This document shows positions 8,207 to 15,979 of a DNA stretch of 35,093 nucleotides, one piece after another. The stretch spans positions 1 through 35,093 of the forward strand of contig QOQC01000011.1 of NCBI GenBank assembly GCA_003331365.1. Direction: 5' to 3'. The first letter of the stretch is position 1. The number at the start of each line of letters is the position of its first letter. Origin of the DNA: Flavobacteriales bacterium (lineage in GTDB: Bacteria; Bacteroidota; Bacteroidia; Flavobacteriales_D; Crocinitomicaceae). The position numbers were made by a program, and so were the translations under genes. The notes beneath the pieces were generated by a model. The model did not search any database. It saw only the letters and a program-made list of their open reading frames with translations, and was not told where the DNA came from.

Positions 8207-9820
8207 TTACTTTACAAGTATCTTAGGAGCCGCTGCAATTATAGAAGGATCCGCTTCCTCCTTGTATACTTCAAAATTATCTACAAATTTGGATGCTAAT
8301 TTAGCTGCCGTTTCATCATATGCTCCTGAATCCGCCCAAGTTTGTTTAGGATTCAATAATTCAGCCGGTACACCTGGGCAAGAGGTAGGATATGCCAATT
8401 CAAATACAGGTAAAGTTTCAAACTCTTCTTGATCAAGTGCTCCTTCTAAAGCAGCTGTAATCATTGACCTCGTGTAAGAAAGCTTCATTCGACTTCCAAC
8501 GCCATAGCTGCCACCAGACCAACCTGTATTTACCAACCAAACAGTTGTATCCGATTCTTTTAATTTTTCTCCTAAAAGCGTGGCATATTTCGCGGGATGT
8601 AAAGGTAAAAATGCAGCTCCAAAGCAAGCCGAAAATGTTGTTGTTGGCTCTGTAATTCCAACCTCCGTACCTGCAACCTTTGCTGTATATCCGGACATGA
8701 AATGATACATCGCTTGTTCATTTGTCAATTTGGATATTGGAGGTAACACTCCAAAGGCATCACAGGTTAAAAAGAATATATTCTTTGGAGAACTTCCCTT
8801 GGAAGGAAGTACGATATTCTCAATGTGATCTATAGGATAGGATACTCTTGTGTTCTCTGTAATGGTTCCATCTGTATAATCAGGCGTGGAACTTTCATTC
8901 TGAAAACCAATGTTCTCGAGGATTGCTCCAAATTTGATGGCATCATAAATTTGAGGCTCCTTATCTCTAGTTAAATCGATCGTTTTCGCATAACACCCAC
9001 CTTCAAAATTAAATACTGTGTTTTGACTCCAGCCATGCTCATCATCACCAATCAGAGCTCGATTTGGATCAGACGATAGCGTTGTCTTTCCTGTTCCTGA
9101 CAATCCAAAAAATACAGCTGTATCTCCCTTTTTACCAATATTAGCCGAACAGTGCATTGAAAGAACATTGCGATCGTGAGGCAAAACAAAATTCAATACT
9201 GAAAAAATTCCTTTTTTAATTTCTCCTGTATAGCCCGTACCTCCAATCAAAATCATTTTTTTACTAAAATTCAATACGGCAAAATTATGTTGACGTGTTC
9301 CGTCTATTTCAGGTTCCGCTATAAAGCCAGGAGCACAAATGATTGTCCAATCAGGGTTAAATGAACTTATTTCTTCTTGAGTTGGACGTAAGAACATATT
9401 GTAAGCAAACATATTAGACCAAGGAAGCTCCGTAACGATACGGATATTCATTCGAAACTCGTCGTCAGCACAGGCATAAGCATCCCTCACGTATATATCC
9501 CTAGCTGATAAATAGGACTTCATTCTTGAATAAATAGTGTCAAAATTGGAAGGACTAATTCCTTTATTGATATCACCCCACCAAACAGTATCTTTTGTTA
9601 ATTCATCTTCAACGATAAATCGGTCCTTTGGAGATCTTCCAGTAAATTCACCTGTGTCAATTGCTAAAGCCCCCGTGTCTGCCAGTAATCCCTCACCTTG
9701 TAGAATTGTATCTTCTACTAATTCTGCTGGGGTTAAATTCCAAAATTGGTTTCCCGTATTTGACAATCCTATCGAAGAGGATAGATCAGAATTGGAACCA
9801 AAATTTCCGAACATTTCCAT
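8207..9820 (-). CDS. pckA: Phosphoenolpyruvate carboxykinase (ATP)
   Basis: A 537-residue cytosolic enzyme that converts oxaloacetate and ATP to phosphoenolpyruvate, CO2 and ADP, the entry step of gluconeogenesis. Diagnostic segments are T-G-R-S-P-K-D-R-F (about residue 60), H-C-S-A-N-I-G, the kinase P-loop G-L-S-G-T-G-K-T-T-L-S (about 239-249), I-G-D-D-E-H-G-W-S with metal-binding Asp, and E-N-T-R-V-S-Y-P. The length is normal for the ATP-dependent family, which differs from the GTP-type enzyme. Two in-frame ATGs (9820 and 9814) are possible starts; neither has a Shine-Dalgarno. A TAATTTTG box lies 35 bp upstream. It is monocistronic, ending in its own terminator. Confidence 0.98.
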   Translation of the reverse strand: MEMFGNFGSNSDLSSSIGLSNTGNQFWNLTPAELVEDTILQGEGLLADTGALAIDTGEFTGRSPKDRFIVEDELTKDTVWWGDINKGISPSNFDTIYSRMKSYLSARDIYVRDAYACADDEFRMNIRIVTELPWSNMFAYNMFLRPTQEEISSFNPDWTIICAPGFIAEPEIDGTRQHNFAVLNFSKKMILIGGTGYTGEIKKGIFSVLNFVLPHDRNVLSMHCSANIGKKGDTAVFFGLSGTGKTTLSSDPNRALIGDDEHGWSQNTVFNFEGGCYAKTIDLTRDKEPQIYDAIKFGAILENIGFQNESSTPDYTDGTITENTRVSYPIDHIENIVLPSKGSSPKNIFFLTCDAFGVLPPISKLTNEQAMYHFMSGYTAKVAGTEVGITEPTTTFSACFGAAFLPLHPAKYATLLGEKLKESDTTVWLVNTGWSGGSYGVGSRMKLSYTRSMITAALEGALDQEEFETLPVFELAYPTSCPGVPAELLNPKQTWADSGAYDETAAKLASKFVDNFEVYKEEADPSIIAAAPKILVK

Positions 9821-9855
9821 AAAATTTGTTTATAAGCTTTCGCTTAAATTTGTTA

Positions 9856-9863
9856 CAAAATTA
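9856..9863 (-). promoter_or_regulatory. Probable -7 element of pckA
   Basis: Reads TAATTTTG on the minus strand, a full TAnnTTTG match, 35 bp before the pckA ATG at 9820. The -33 element is weak. Confidence 0.45.
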
Positions 9864-9908
9864 AACATAATGGAGTCTTATTTAATGGTAATTATGCTTG
9901 ATTTTACT

Positions 9909-9930
9909 AACAATGTACATATCCATTGTT
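9909..9930. promoter_or_regulatory. Perfect 7-bp dyad between pckA and the TonB-like gene (possible operator)
   Basis: AACAATG (9909-9915) and CATTGTT (9924-9930) are perfect inverted repeats separated by 8 bp. It lies upstream of the proposed pckA -7 box, in the shared region between two divergent genes, which is where a regulator could bind. No T-tract follows on either strand, so it is not a terminator. Confidence 0.3.
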
Positions 9931-10036
9931 GACAAATTAATTAGATAAAATGATGAAAAATTCGTATATTAAATAAGTGTCATAAATACACTTTGGGTTG
10001 GCATAGCTTTTGAGAATATATTCGAAAACAGAAACT

Positions 10037-10723
10037 ATGAATAATCCCAAAACCAACAAACATCAAACAAATGTATTCACAGGAATACTATTGACATCTT
10101 CAATGATTCTTGCTGCATTTACCTATTCTGAAAAAGAGGAACTTGAAAAAGAGCTAAAAGAAAAGGCACCTGTAAAAATTGAATATACCATTGAGAAAGC
10201 GAAAAAGCCAAAAGAAAAAAAACCAATAATTCCTCCAAAGAAAAAACAAAACAAAATAACGACAAGCTTAAAAAAGGACATTACATCAACAGTAAATAAA
10301 GTAACAAGTAACAATTCTAAAACAGTTGAGTCCAGATCAGAAGTAAAAGGACTCAATATTAATTTCGATCCAGATCCAAATTATAATATAATTGATATTG
10401 ATCCGGTCATCGTTGATTTTCCAGATAAGGAAGCAGAATTTATTGGCGGATATACAGAGATGAATAAATACATCATCCACAATTTGAATCTAAATAAGCT
10501 TCATGATATCATTGATATAGATGAAATTCTCATGCATGTCGAATTCATAGTGTCTGAAAATGGTCAAATTATTGACGTAAAACTAAATACGCCTGTTCAT
10601 ACTGAGCTAAAAATACAAATTGAAGAACTGATGAAAGGAATGCCACATTGGACTCCAGCAGAATTGAAGGGAAGAAAAGTAAGCTCAAGAATTTATTTAC
10701 CGATAAGAATTTATTTTCAATAA
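10037..10723 (+). CDS. TonB C-terminal-domain protein (energy transducer-like)
   Basis: A 228-residue protein with one hydrophobic N-terminal segment (about residues 14-31), a charged Lys/Glu/Pro spacer (K-A-K-K-P-K-E-K-K-P-I-I-P-P-K-K-K) and a C-terminal domain of TonB type. The domain contains E-F-I-G-G-Y-T-E-M-N-K-Y-I near its start, then V-E-F-I-V-S-E-N-G-Q-I-I-D-V-K-L, then M-P-H-W-T-P-A-E-L-K-G-R-K-V and a final P-I-R-I-Y-F strand. TonB links the inner-membrane proton motive force to outer-membrane receptors. No exbB/exbD lies nearby and the spacer is short, so partner receptors are unknown. I chose the ATG at 10037; an upstream in-frame TTG at 10010 would add nine residues. Confidence 0.85.
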   Translation: MNNPKTNKHQTNVFTGILLTSSMILAAFTYSEKEELEKELKEKAPVKIEYTIEKAKKPKEKKPIIPPKKKQNKITTSLKKDITSTVNKVTSNNSKTVESRSEVKGLNINFDPDPNYNIIDIDPVIVDFPDKEAEFIGGYTEMNKYIIHNLNLNKLHDIIDIDEILMHVEFIVSENGQIIDVKLNTPVHTELKIQIEELMKGMPHWTPAELKGRKVSSRIYLPIRIYFQ

Positions 10724-10799
10724 AGATTGTTAACAAATTGAATTTTTACCAATGGAAACAATGATTAATCTGATTAGATTCGTTAAGTAAAATTTTTCA

Positions 10800-12581
10800 A
10801 TGAAAGCCAAACTATTTTTTTTATTATTTCAAATCCTTTCATTCCAATTTATAGCTCAAATTGACACGGACCAAAGGTCAACAAATAAAACGGATGAAAA
10901 CCTGTATATCATTAAGAATACCGAGGATATCATTCCTTTTGATAAGCTAAATAAAAATATTAGAAACGTATCCTTTATCGATGGAAAACATCTCATTGGT
11001 GAAAAATTGAATTTATTTTACAAGGTCGACACATTTCATGTAGATTCATTTAGGATTGATGATTATAACGCTATTGAAAAGCAAGATTTCAATGACATCT
11101 TGATCGTTTCATATGCCCCAAAACCGAATGATTCAATCGAAAACTATATAAAACATCTGCAGTTTCTAAACAGGTCCCATAAAGAATATGTTGTTGTAAT
11201 TTTATTTGGAGATTCTTCGTACATAGAGCACATACCTATGCAAAATATTGATGCTCTTGTTCATTGCCCTTCATATTCAAAGAAAACCGTCAGTAAATCT
11301 GCGCATCTATTATTTGGGGCAATTGGCACAAACAAAAATTTATCTTCAGAACAGACTATACACACTGAGCCAAATGGAAGATTAAGCTTTTCATCTCTTG
11401 AAGATGCTCAAATTCCCGTTGAAAGCTTCAAAAAAATAGATGATATTGCACTGAATGGAATTAGAGCAGGAGCTTTTCCAGGGTGTCAAGTATTGGTTGC
11501 GGTAAAAGATTCAATCATTTTTAGAAGAAGTTATGGAAATCACACCTACGAAGCCGATTCAAAGAAAGTCTCCAACGATGATGTATATGATATTGCTTCA
11601 ATCACAAAAATTGCAGCATCTACTATGATGGCGATGTATCTTGAATATCGAAATATGTTAGACATTGACGATACACTTGGTAAATACATAGGTGATTTAA
11701 CCGGTGATTCTCCCTTTTCAAGAATCAATATTCGTGAAATGTTGGCACATCAATCGGGTTTAAAATCATGGATTCCTTTTTACATCAAAACAATGAGTGA
11801 AGGAAAAATCAAAAGTAGTTTATACCGCAATAAACCGGACTCCATTTTCACAATAAAGGTGGCTGAAGACATTTATCTGAAAAATAATTACCCCGATATA
11901 ATGTATGATCGAATTCTTAGCACGAGTCTTGGTTCTAAAAAATACAAATACTCTGATCTTTGTTATTATTTTACTCAAAAAGTATTTGAGTCCATTCTTA
12001 ATCAAAAGCAAGAGGATTTTGTCCATGAAATGATCTATGAGCCTCTGGGTTTAAGAAATATTAGATATTTACCTCTAGATCATTTTGATAAAGAAAAAAT
12101 AGTACCTACCGAACATGATTCATTATATAGAAAACAATTGATACATGGTCATGTTCACGATCCAGGGGCAGCTATGCTTGGCGGTGTTGGTGGTCATGCA
12201 GGTGTTTTTAGCAATGCAACAGACCTGGCCAGTATCATGCAAATATTTTTGAAAAATGGAAATTATGCAGGTCAAATTCTTTTTGATGAAAACATCCGAA
12301 AAGATTATACACGAAAACAATACGAAAAAAACAGAAGAGGTGCGGGTTTTGACCGACCAAGATCAAATGGAGGCGGAACCTGTGACATTCTGGCGTCGGA
12401 AGATAGCTTTGGTCATTCCGGTTTTACTGGAACGCTCGCTTGGGCAGATCCAAAAAATGACATTATCTTTGTATTTCTGTCAAATAGAGTCCATCCTGAT
12501 CAAGAAAACTGGAAAATTAGAGATATGAATATTCGAACTGATATTCAACATGTAGTATATCAGTCATTAGGAATAGATTAA
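10800..12581 (+). CDS. Secreted serine hydrolase (beta-lactamase family) with a remnant GH3 C-terminal domain
   Basis: A 593-residue exported protein (signal peptide about 1-20). Residues 205-590 are a class C beta-lactamase/penicillin-binding-like domain: nucleophile motif S-I-T-K at 267-270 in D-I-A-S-I-T-K, a Y-S-D motif in K-Y-K-Y-S-D-L, and G-H-S-G-F-T-G-T as the third motif. Residues 30-190 look like the C-terminal domain of glycoside hydrolase family 3 (N-T-E-D-I-I-P-F near the start; C-P-S-Y-S-K-K-T-V-S-K-S-A-H-L-L-F-G-A-I-G near the end). Many Bacteroidota encode a protein of roughly 1000 residues made of GH3 catalytic domain, GH3 C-terminal domain and beta-lactamase domain; this one lacks the GH3 catalytic domain. 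A role in cell-wall sugar/peptide turnover is inferred. A possible TAGATTCG box is at 10775-10782. The stop overlaps that of the VOC gene by 4 bp. Confidence 0.88.
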   Translation: MKAKLFFLLFQILSFQFIAQIDTDQRSTNKTDENLYIIKNTEDIIPFDKLNKNIRNVSFIDGKHLIGEKLNLFYKVDTFHVDSFRIDDYNAIEKQDFNDILIVSYAPKPNDSIENYIKHLQFLNRSHKEYVVVILFGDSSYIEHIPMQNIDALVHCPSYSKKTVSKSAHLLFGAIGTNKNLSSEQTIHTEPNGRLSFSSLEDAQIPVESFKKIDDIALNGIRAGAFPGCQVLVAVKDSIIFRRSYGNHTYEADSKKVSNDDVYDIASITKIAASTMMAMYLEYRNMLDIDDTLGKYIGDLTGDSPFSRINIREMLAHQSGLKSWIPFYIKTMSEGKIKSSLYRNKPDSIFTIKVAEDIYLKNNYPDIMYDRILSTSLGSKKYKYSDLCYYFTQKVFESILNQKQEDFVHEMIYEPLGLRNIRYLPLDHFDKEKIVPTEHDSLYRKQLIHGHVHDPGAAMLGGVGGHAGVFSNATDLASIMQIFLKNGNYAGQILFDENIRKDYTRKQYEKNRRGAGFDRPRSNGGGTCDILASEDSFGHSGFTGTLAWADPKNDIIFVFLSNRVHPDQENWKIRDMNIRTDIQHVVYQSLGID

Positions 12582-13645
12582 TCTTTAACTCTATTTAAAC
12601 CCATCATTTTCAATACAAATCTCGGTAGAGCCTTACCTGGTTTTCTCTTTTTTAAATGAATATACCAACCTATTTTTTTTAGGATAGGTACCTTATGTGT
12701 TTCAACAAACTCTATCCAAGTACCATCTGGGTCCTCAATGTAAGAGAACCTACCTCCTGCTTCACCCATGTCAAAAGTATCAGAGCTATCAACGGTAAAG
12801 GGAAATCCTTTTTCTTCACACTCTTTTTGTAAATCGTCCATCCCCTGAACATCAAAACACAAATGAATAAACCCCCAATCTCCCCAAAACCTATTTTCAA
12901 ATATTTTCCTGCAATCATTTCGGTCAATTGATTGAATTAGTTCGATACAAGTATCCCCCAATAGAGGCGCAAACGGTCCTTTTCTTGGCTTACTATGTTT
13001 CAGCAAAACCCTTCTAAAACGTCCACTTCCAGCATCAAAGCAGCTTAAATCTGAAAAAGAATCCGTCTCATCGAAAACAACTTCATCATAACCTAAAATA
13101 TCTTTGTACAAAACCATAGATTTATCGATATCCGAAACCCCTATGATAGACCCTGCAACGCCACCACATTTTGATGGATGTCCCGTATTAGAGAACCAAT
13201 CTGATCCTTCTATAACTTCAAACATGTTACCATTTGGCCCATTAACAAAAAAATGAGGTTTTCCCTCGGGGGATAAGCTTATTTCTGAAATCAAATCCAC
13301 ACCATTATTCTTCATATTTTGATGTGTCGCCTTAACATCTCTTGATTTGATTTTACAGGCAATCATGCCATAATCCCCAAGTTTTATACTGAATTCCGCT
13401 TTTTCCGTATCTCTTGAAGTGAATTGCCATATCTCAAAACCTCCTCCTCCATCCATACTCAATGCCAATGTAGCTGTTCTTGAGTGAACCTTTCCTCCGG
13501 TATATTTGGTCATTAAAGGCGCCTCTGCGGCCTCTTCAAAAATCTTTACATTAACTCCAAAATTTTTCCTGTACCATGCCCAAGATTTCTCTACATTAGG
13601 AACTCCTATTCCCATTTGTTGTATGCCACAAATTATTTTTCCCAT
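12578..13645 (-). CDS. Two-domain VOC (glyoxalase/dioxygenase superfamily) protein
   Basis: A 355-residue cytosolic protein made of two tandem vicinal-oxygen-chelate modules. The first (about residues 5-145) starts I-Q-Q-M-G-I-G-V-P-N-V-E-K-S-W and ends G-P-N-G-N-M-F-E-V-I-E. The second (about 160-320) starts G-G-V-A-G-S-I-I-G-V-S-D-I-D-K-S and ends E-D-P-D-G-T-W-I-E-F-V-E-T-H. The H-L-C-F-D-V strand and the closing E residues are possible metal ligands of the second module. Domain pairing resembles extradiol dioxygenases and glyoxalases, but I cannot assign a substrate. I chose ATG 13645 because it begins just before the first module and is 10 bp after the patatin stop; a frame upstream to 13720 would overlap that gene. 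It is probably co-transcribed with the patatin-barrel gene. Confidence 0.85.
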   Translation of the reverse strand: MGKIICGIQQMGIGVPNVEKSWAWYRKNFGVNVKIFEEAAEAPLMTKYTGGKVHSRTATLALSMDGGGGFEIWQFTSRDTEKAEFSIKLGDYGMIACKIKSRDVKATHQNMKNNGVDLISEISLSPEGKPHFFVNGPNGNMFEVIEGSDWFSNTGHPSKCGGVAGSIIGVSDIDKSMVLYKDILGYDEVVFDETDSFSDLSCFDAGSGRFRRVLLKHSKPRKGPFAPLLGDTCIELIQSIDRNDCRKIFENRFWGDWGFIHLCFDVQGMDDLQKECEEKGFPFTVDSSDTFDMGEAGGRFSYIEDPDGTWIEFVETHKVPILKKIGWYIHLKKRKPGKALPRFVLKMMGLNRVKD

Positions 13646-13655
13646 CTCTGTTCGT

Positions 13656-15938
13656 TTATCGAATTGCTTTTTCGTTAAAAATAACATATCCATAGCTAAT
13701 CTGGAATGCAAAGGGGTCATTTTGTTTAGGAAAGAAATTTACTGTCAACCGAATAGGACCAACTAGGGTATTGTATATCAGCGAAGAAGACATTAAAAAA
13801 TTAGATTCCGTAAAAAAGCTAGCATTCTGAAGAACCCCGTTTTGACTTTTTGATAATTTTTTGATTGGTTGATACCAATAAGAATCTATTCTTAAATCAA
13901 TCTTCTTTTTAATTGTAAAAACACAATTGAGTCCTGTACCTAAAAATTGAGGAGATCTATATTGTGGTAAAAAGAAAGTATTCATATCTGGAACAACATC
14001 AAAGTAAGGGAATGATAATAATGAAGCTGTATAATTAGCAAATAAAGATTGCGTGGTAAATACTGATTTTAAGTGAATACCTAAATTCATGAACTTATTT
14101 TTCAAAAAATATCGCTGAAAATTAGCTTCAAAATTAAACCATCGATGTTCCTTATTGACAGTATCTATGAGAATAGAAGTTGATCCTGGAATGGTACTTT
14201 CTCCTCCATCAATAAATCTTATCTTAAAGTGTAGATTCGTTCCCTCATTTGCAAACTGCTTACGATTTAAAGTATTAAACAAAAAATCCCAAGAAACGGA
14301 ATAACCTGAAAATCGAGTAAAATCGGAAGTATCCTGATTTGTAAATGCATCTGTTTGATAATAATCATCCTCTAATGAAAAATATCTAAAATCAAAATTT
14401 GTATAAGAATTGTTAGTTACTGGTAATCGAACTCTAGCTCCACCATACATTTCATTTTGTACTAAAAAAGAAGGCTGAACATCTTCAAAAAATGTAGCAA
14501 AACTCTGAAAATAATCCCATCTATTCATCGTAAAGTAAGCGTTTAACGAAACAGGAAAAGTAAAGGGAAAATCTAATTTTAGGTCTGTTTTTACTGAACC
14601 ATAAAATTTCCCAAAATAAGATTCCGCGTGAAGAGCAGTTGCTAAATACCCTGCATATTGATAAGTCAATCCCAGATATCCAGTGTTTACAGGTCTTGAA
14701 GAAAAATGTCCACCTACGTCAATTTTAAATTCATTTGACTTATTTACCTTTAAATCAACTTTATAAGTAGAATCATTTTTAAGAGATAAAGTAGGAAAAA
14801 CATAGGATATTTCTGGAGCTGACACTAATCTGAAGTAACGTTTTTCAAATACCTTGTTGTTCAATAATTCATTTTTAGAGGCACGAATCATACTCCTATT
14901 AACAAATGAAAATTGCGACTTATCCTTAAGAATTGTATTTACCTCAGAAACTTCAATAGGAATGAGTTTTGATCTAAACTCTTTTCGTGAGTTCATCAGA
15001 TCAACCTGAAGAACTCTTCTTTCGATATAAGGTAAAATGGAGTCCATTTTCTCCATTGCAGTCTGATACCCTTCATTTATTGCCTGATCTATATTTTCAA
15101 ATTCAAAAGTTGCAATATTTGATCCTGGATTAATAATAAAGCCATTTTTACATGGTAAATTAAAGCTGGTCGGAGTTGTTGTCATACTCATTAAAACACC
15201 AAACATATCCCTTTCATCAGGAATCTCTGCATTTTGAGAAACATTACTTCCAATGATATAATCAACCTCAAATGCGTTATACATTACATCAGATGGAAAA
15301 TTATTATAAAGTCCTCCATCGAAATACATCGTGTCGTTGATGCGTATTGGGTTAAGGTAAAGGGGATATGTCATAGAGGCTCGAACGGCTTCGTTTAAAT
15401 TGCCTTTTGAAAAAGTAACACTCTTCTTATGAACTACATCTGATGCGACACATCTAAATGGCACAAATAAGCGATCAAAATCTTTTCCATTGGAGGCACT
15501 TACCTGACCCATTTTGGTGAGCATTTCAAAATCTAAAAAAGTCGGAGTAATCAAATTTAATGGGATAGATTTTCTTATCACACTATCCTTTGAAATCGAA
15601 AAGTTGATAACTGAAGCATTTCTATCAATGTCCCTAAATAAAAAAAGGTTTTTTTCAGGAATTTTACCATTAGCCATAATCAGGAATTCGTTTGACAGAA
15701 TAAAACCCTCTATTTCCTCAGGTGAATACCCACAAGCATAAAGGGCGCCAATCAAGGCTCCCGCTGAAGTCCCCGAAATAAAATCAATCGGCACCCCGTT
15801 CTCCTCAAGCGCCTTAATAACGCCAAGATGAGCCATAGCAGATGCGCCACCACCACTTAAAACAAGGCCAATCTTCTGTTGTCCAAAACCAAATGTGCTA
15901 ATAAAAAACAGGGAGATTAAGAGGATACTAATTTTCAA
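13656..15938 (-). CDS. Patatin-like phospholipase with C-terminal outer-membrane beta-barrel
   Basis: A 760-residue exported protein. After a signal peptide (M-K-I-S-I-L-L-I-S-L-F-F to F-G-Q), the patatin domain (about residues 22-220) carries the oxyanion loop L-S-G-G-G-A-S-A, the nucleophile serine in G-T-S-A-G (about Ser58) and the catalytic aspartate in F-D-G-G-L-Y-N-N. A linker, possibly POTRA-like, leads to a C-terminal region of alternating amphipathic strands typical of a 16-strand BamA/Omp85-like barrel. Such proteins hydrolyse phospholipids at the outer membrane. There is no ATG: a TTG at 15938 gives a canonical signal peptide, and another TTG at 15968 lies inside a TAATTTTG box, so I prefer 15938. 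The VOC gene follows at 10 bp. Confidence 0.9.
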   Translation of the reverse strand: MKISILLISLFFISTFGFGQQKIGLVLSGGGASAMAHLGVIKALEENGVPIDFISGTSAGALIGALYACGYSPEEIEGFILSNEFLIMANGKIPEKNLFLFRDIDRNASVINFSISKDSVIRKSIPLNLITPTFLDFEMLTKMGQVSASNGKDFDRLFVPFRCVASDVVHKKSVTFSKGNLNEAVRASMTYPLYLNPIRINDTMYFDGGLYNNFPSDVMYNAFEVDYIIGSNVSQNAEIPDERDMFGVLMSMTTTPTSFNLPCKNGFIINPGSNIATFEFENIDQAINEGYQTAMEKMDSILPYIERRVLQVDLMNSRKEFRSKLIPIEVSEVNTILKDKSQFSFVNRSMIRASKNELLNNKVFEKRYFRLVSAPEISYVFPTLSLKNDSTYKVDLKVNKSNEFKIDVGGHFSSRPVNTGYLGLTYQYAGYLATALHAESYFGKFYGSVKTDLKLDFPFTFPVSLNAYFTMNRWDYFQSFATFFEDVQPSFLVQNEMYGGARVRLPVTNNSYTNFDFRYFSLEDDYYQTDAFTNQDTSDFTRFSGYSVSWDFLFNTLNRKQFANEGTNLHFKIRFIDGGESTIPGSTSILIDTVNKEHRWFNFEANFQRYFLKNKFMNLGIHLKSVFTTQSLFANYTASLLSFPYFDVVPDMNTFFLPQYRSPQFLGTGLNCVFTIKKKIDLRIDSYWYQPIKKLSKSQNGVLQNASFFTESNFLMSSSLIYNTLVGPIRLTVNFFPKQNDPFAFQISYGYVIFNEKAIR

Positions 15939-15965
15939 TTGCTTTCTTTTGTAATATTTTATTAC

Positions 15966-15973
15966 CAAAATTA
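15966..15973 (-). promoter_or_regulatory. Probable -7 element of the patatin-barrel gene
   Basis: Reads TAATTTTG on the minus strand, a full TAnnTTTG match. It lies 27 bp before the proposed TTG start at 15938 and covers the alternative TTG at 15968, so it argues for the downstream start. Confidence 0.45.
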
Positions 15974-15979
15974 GATAAA

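Noticed and set aside
9869-9931. A 20-codon frame MESYLMVIML... between pckA and the TonB-like gene
   Set aside because: Short, overlaps the pckA promoter region and the dyad, no ribosome-binding signal and no recognisable motif; probably chance.
10123-10356. Minus-strand frame very rich in Phe/Ser opposite the TonB-like gene
   Set aside because: It is the mirror image of the Lys/Glu-rich spacer; a compositional artefact.
13646-13720. Longer N-terminus for the VOC protein
   Set aside because: It would overlap the patatin-barrel gene by 65 bp and adds residues unrelated to a VOC fold; ATG 13645 fits the domain start.
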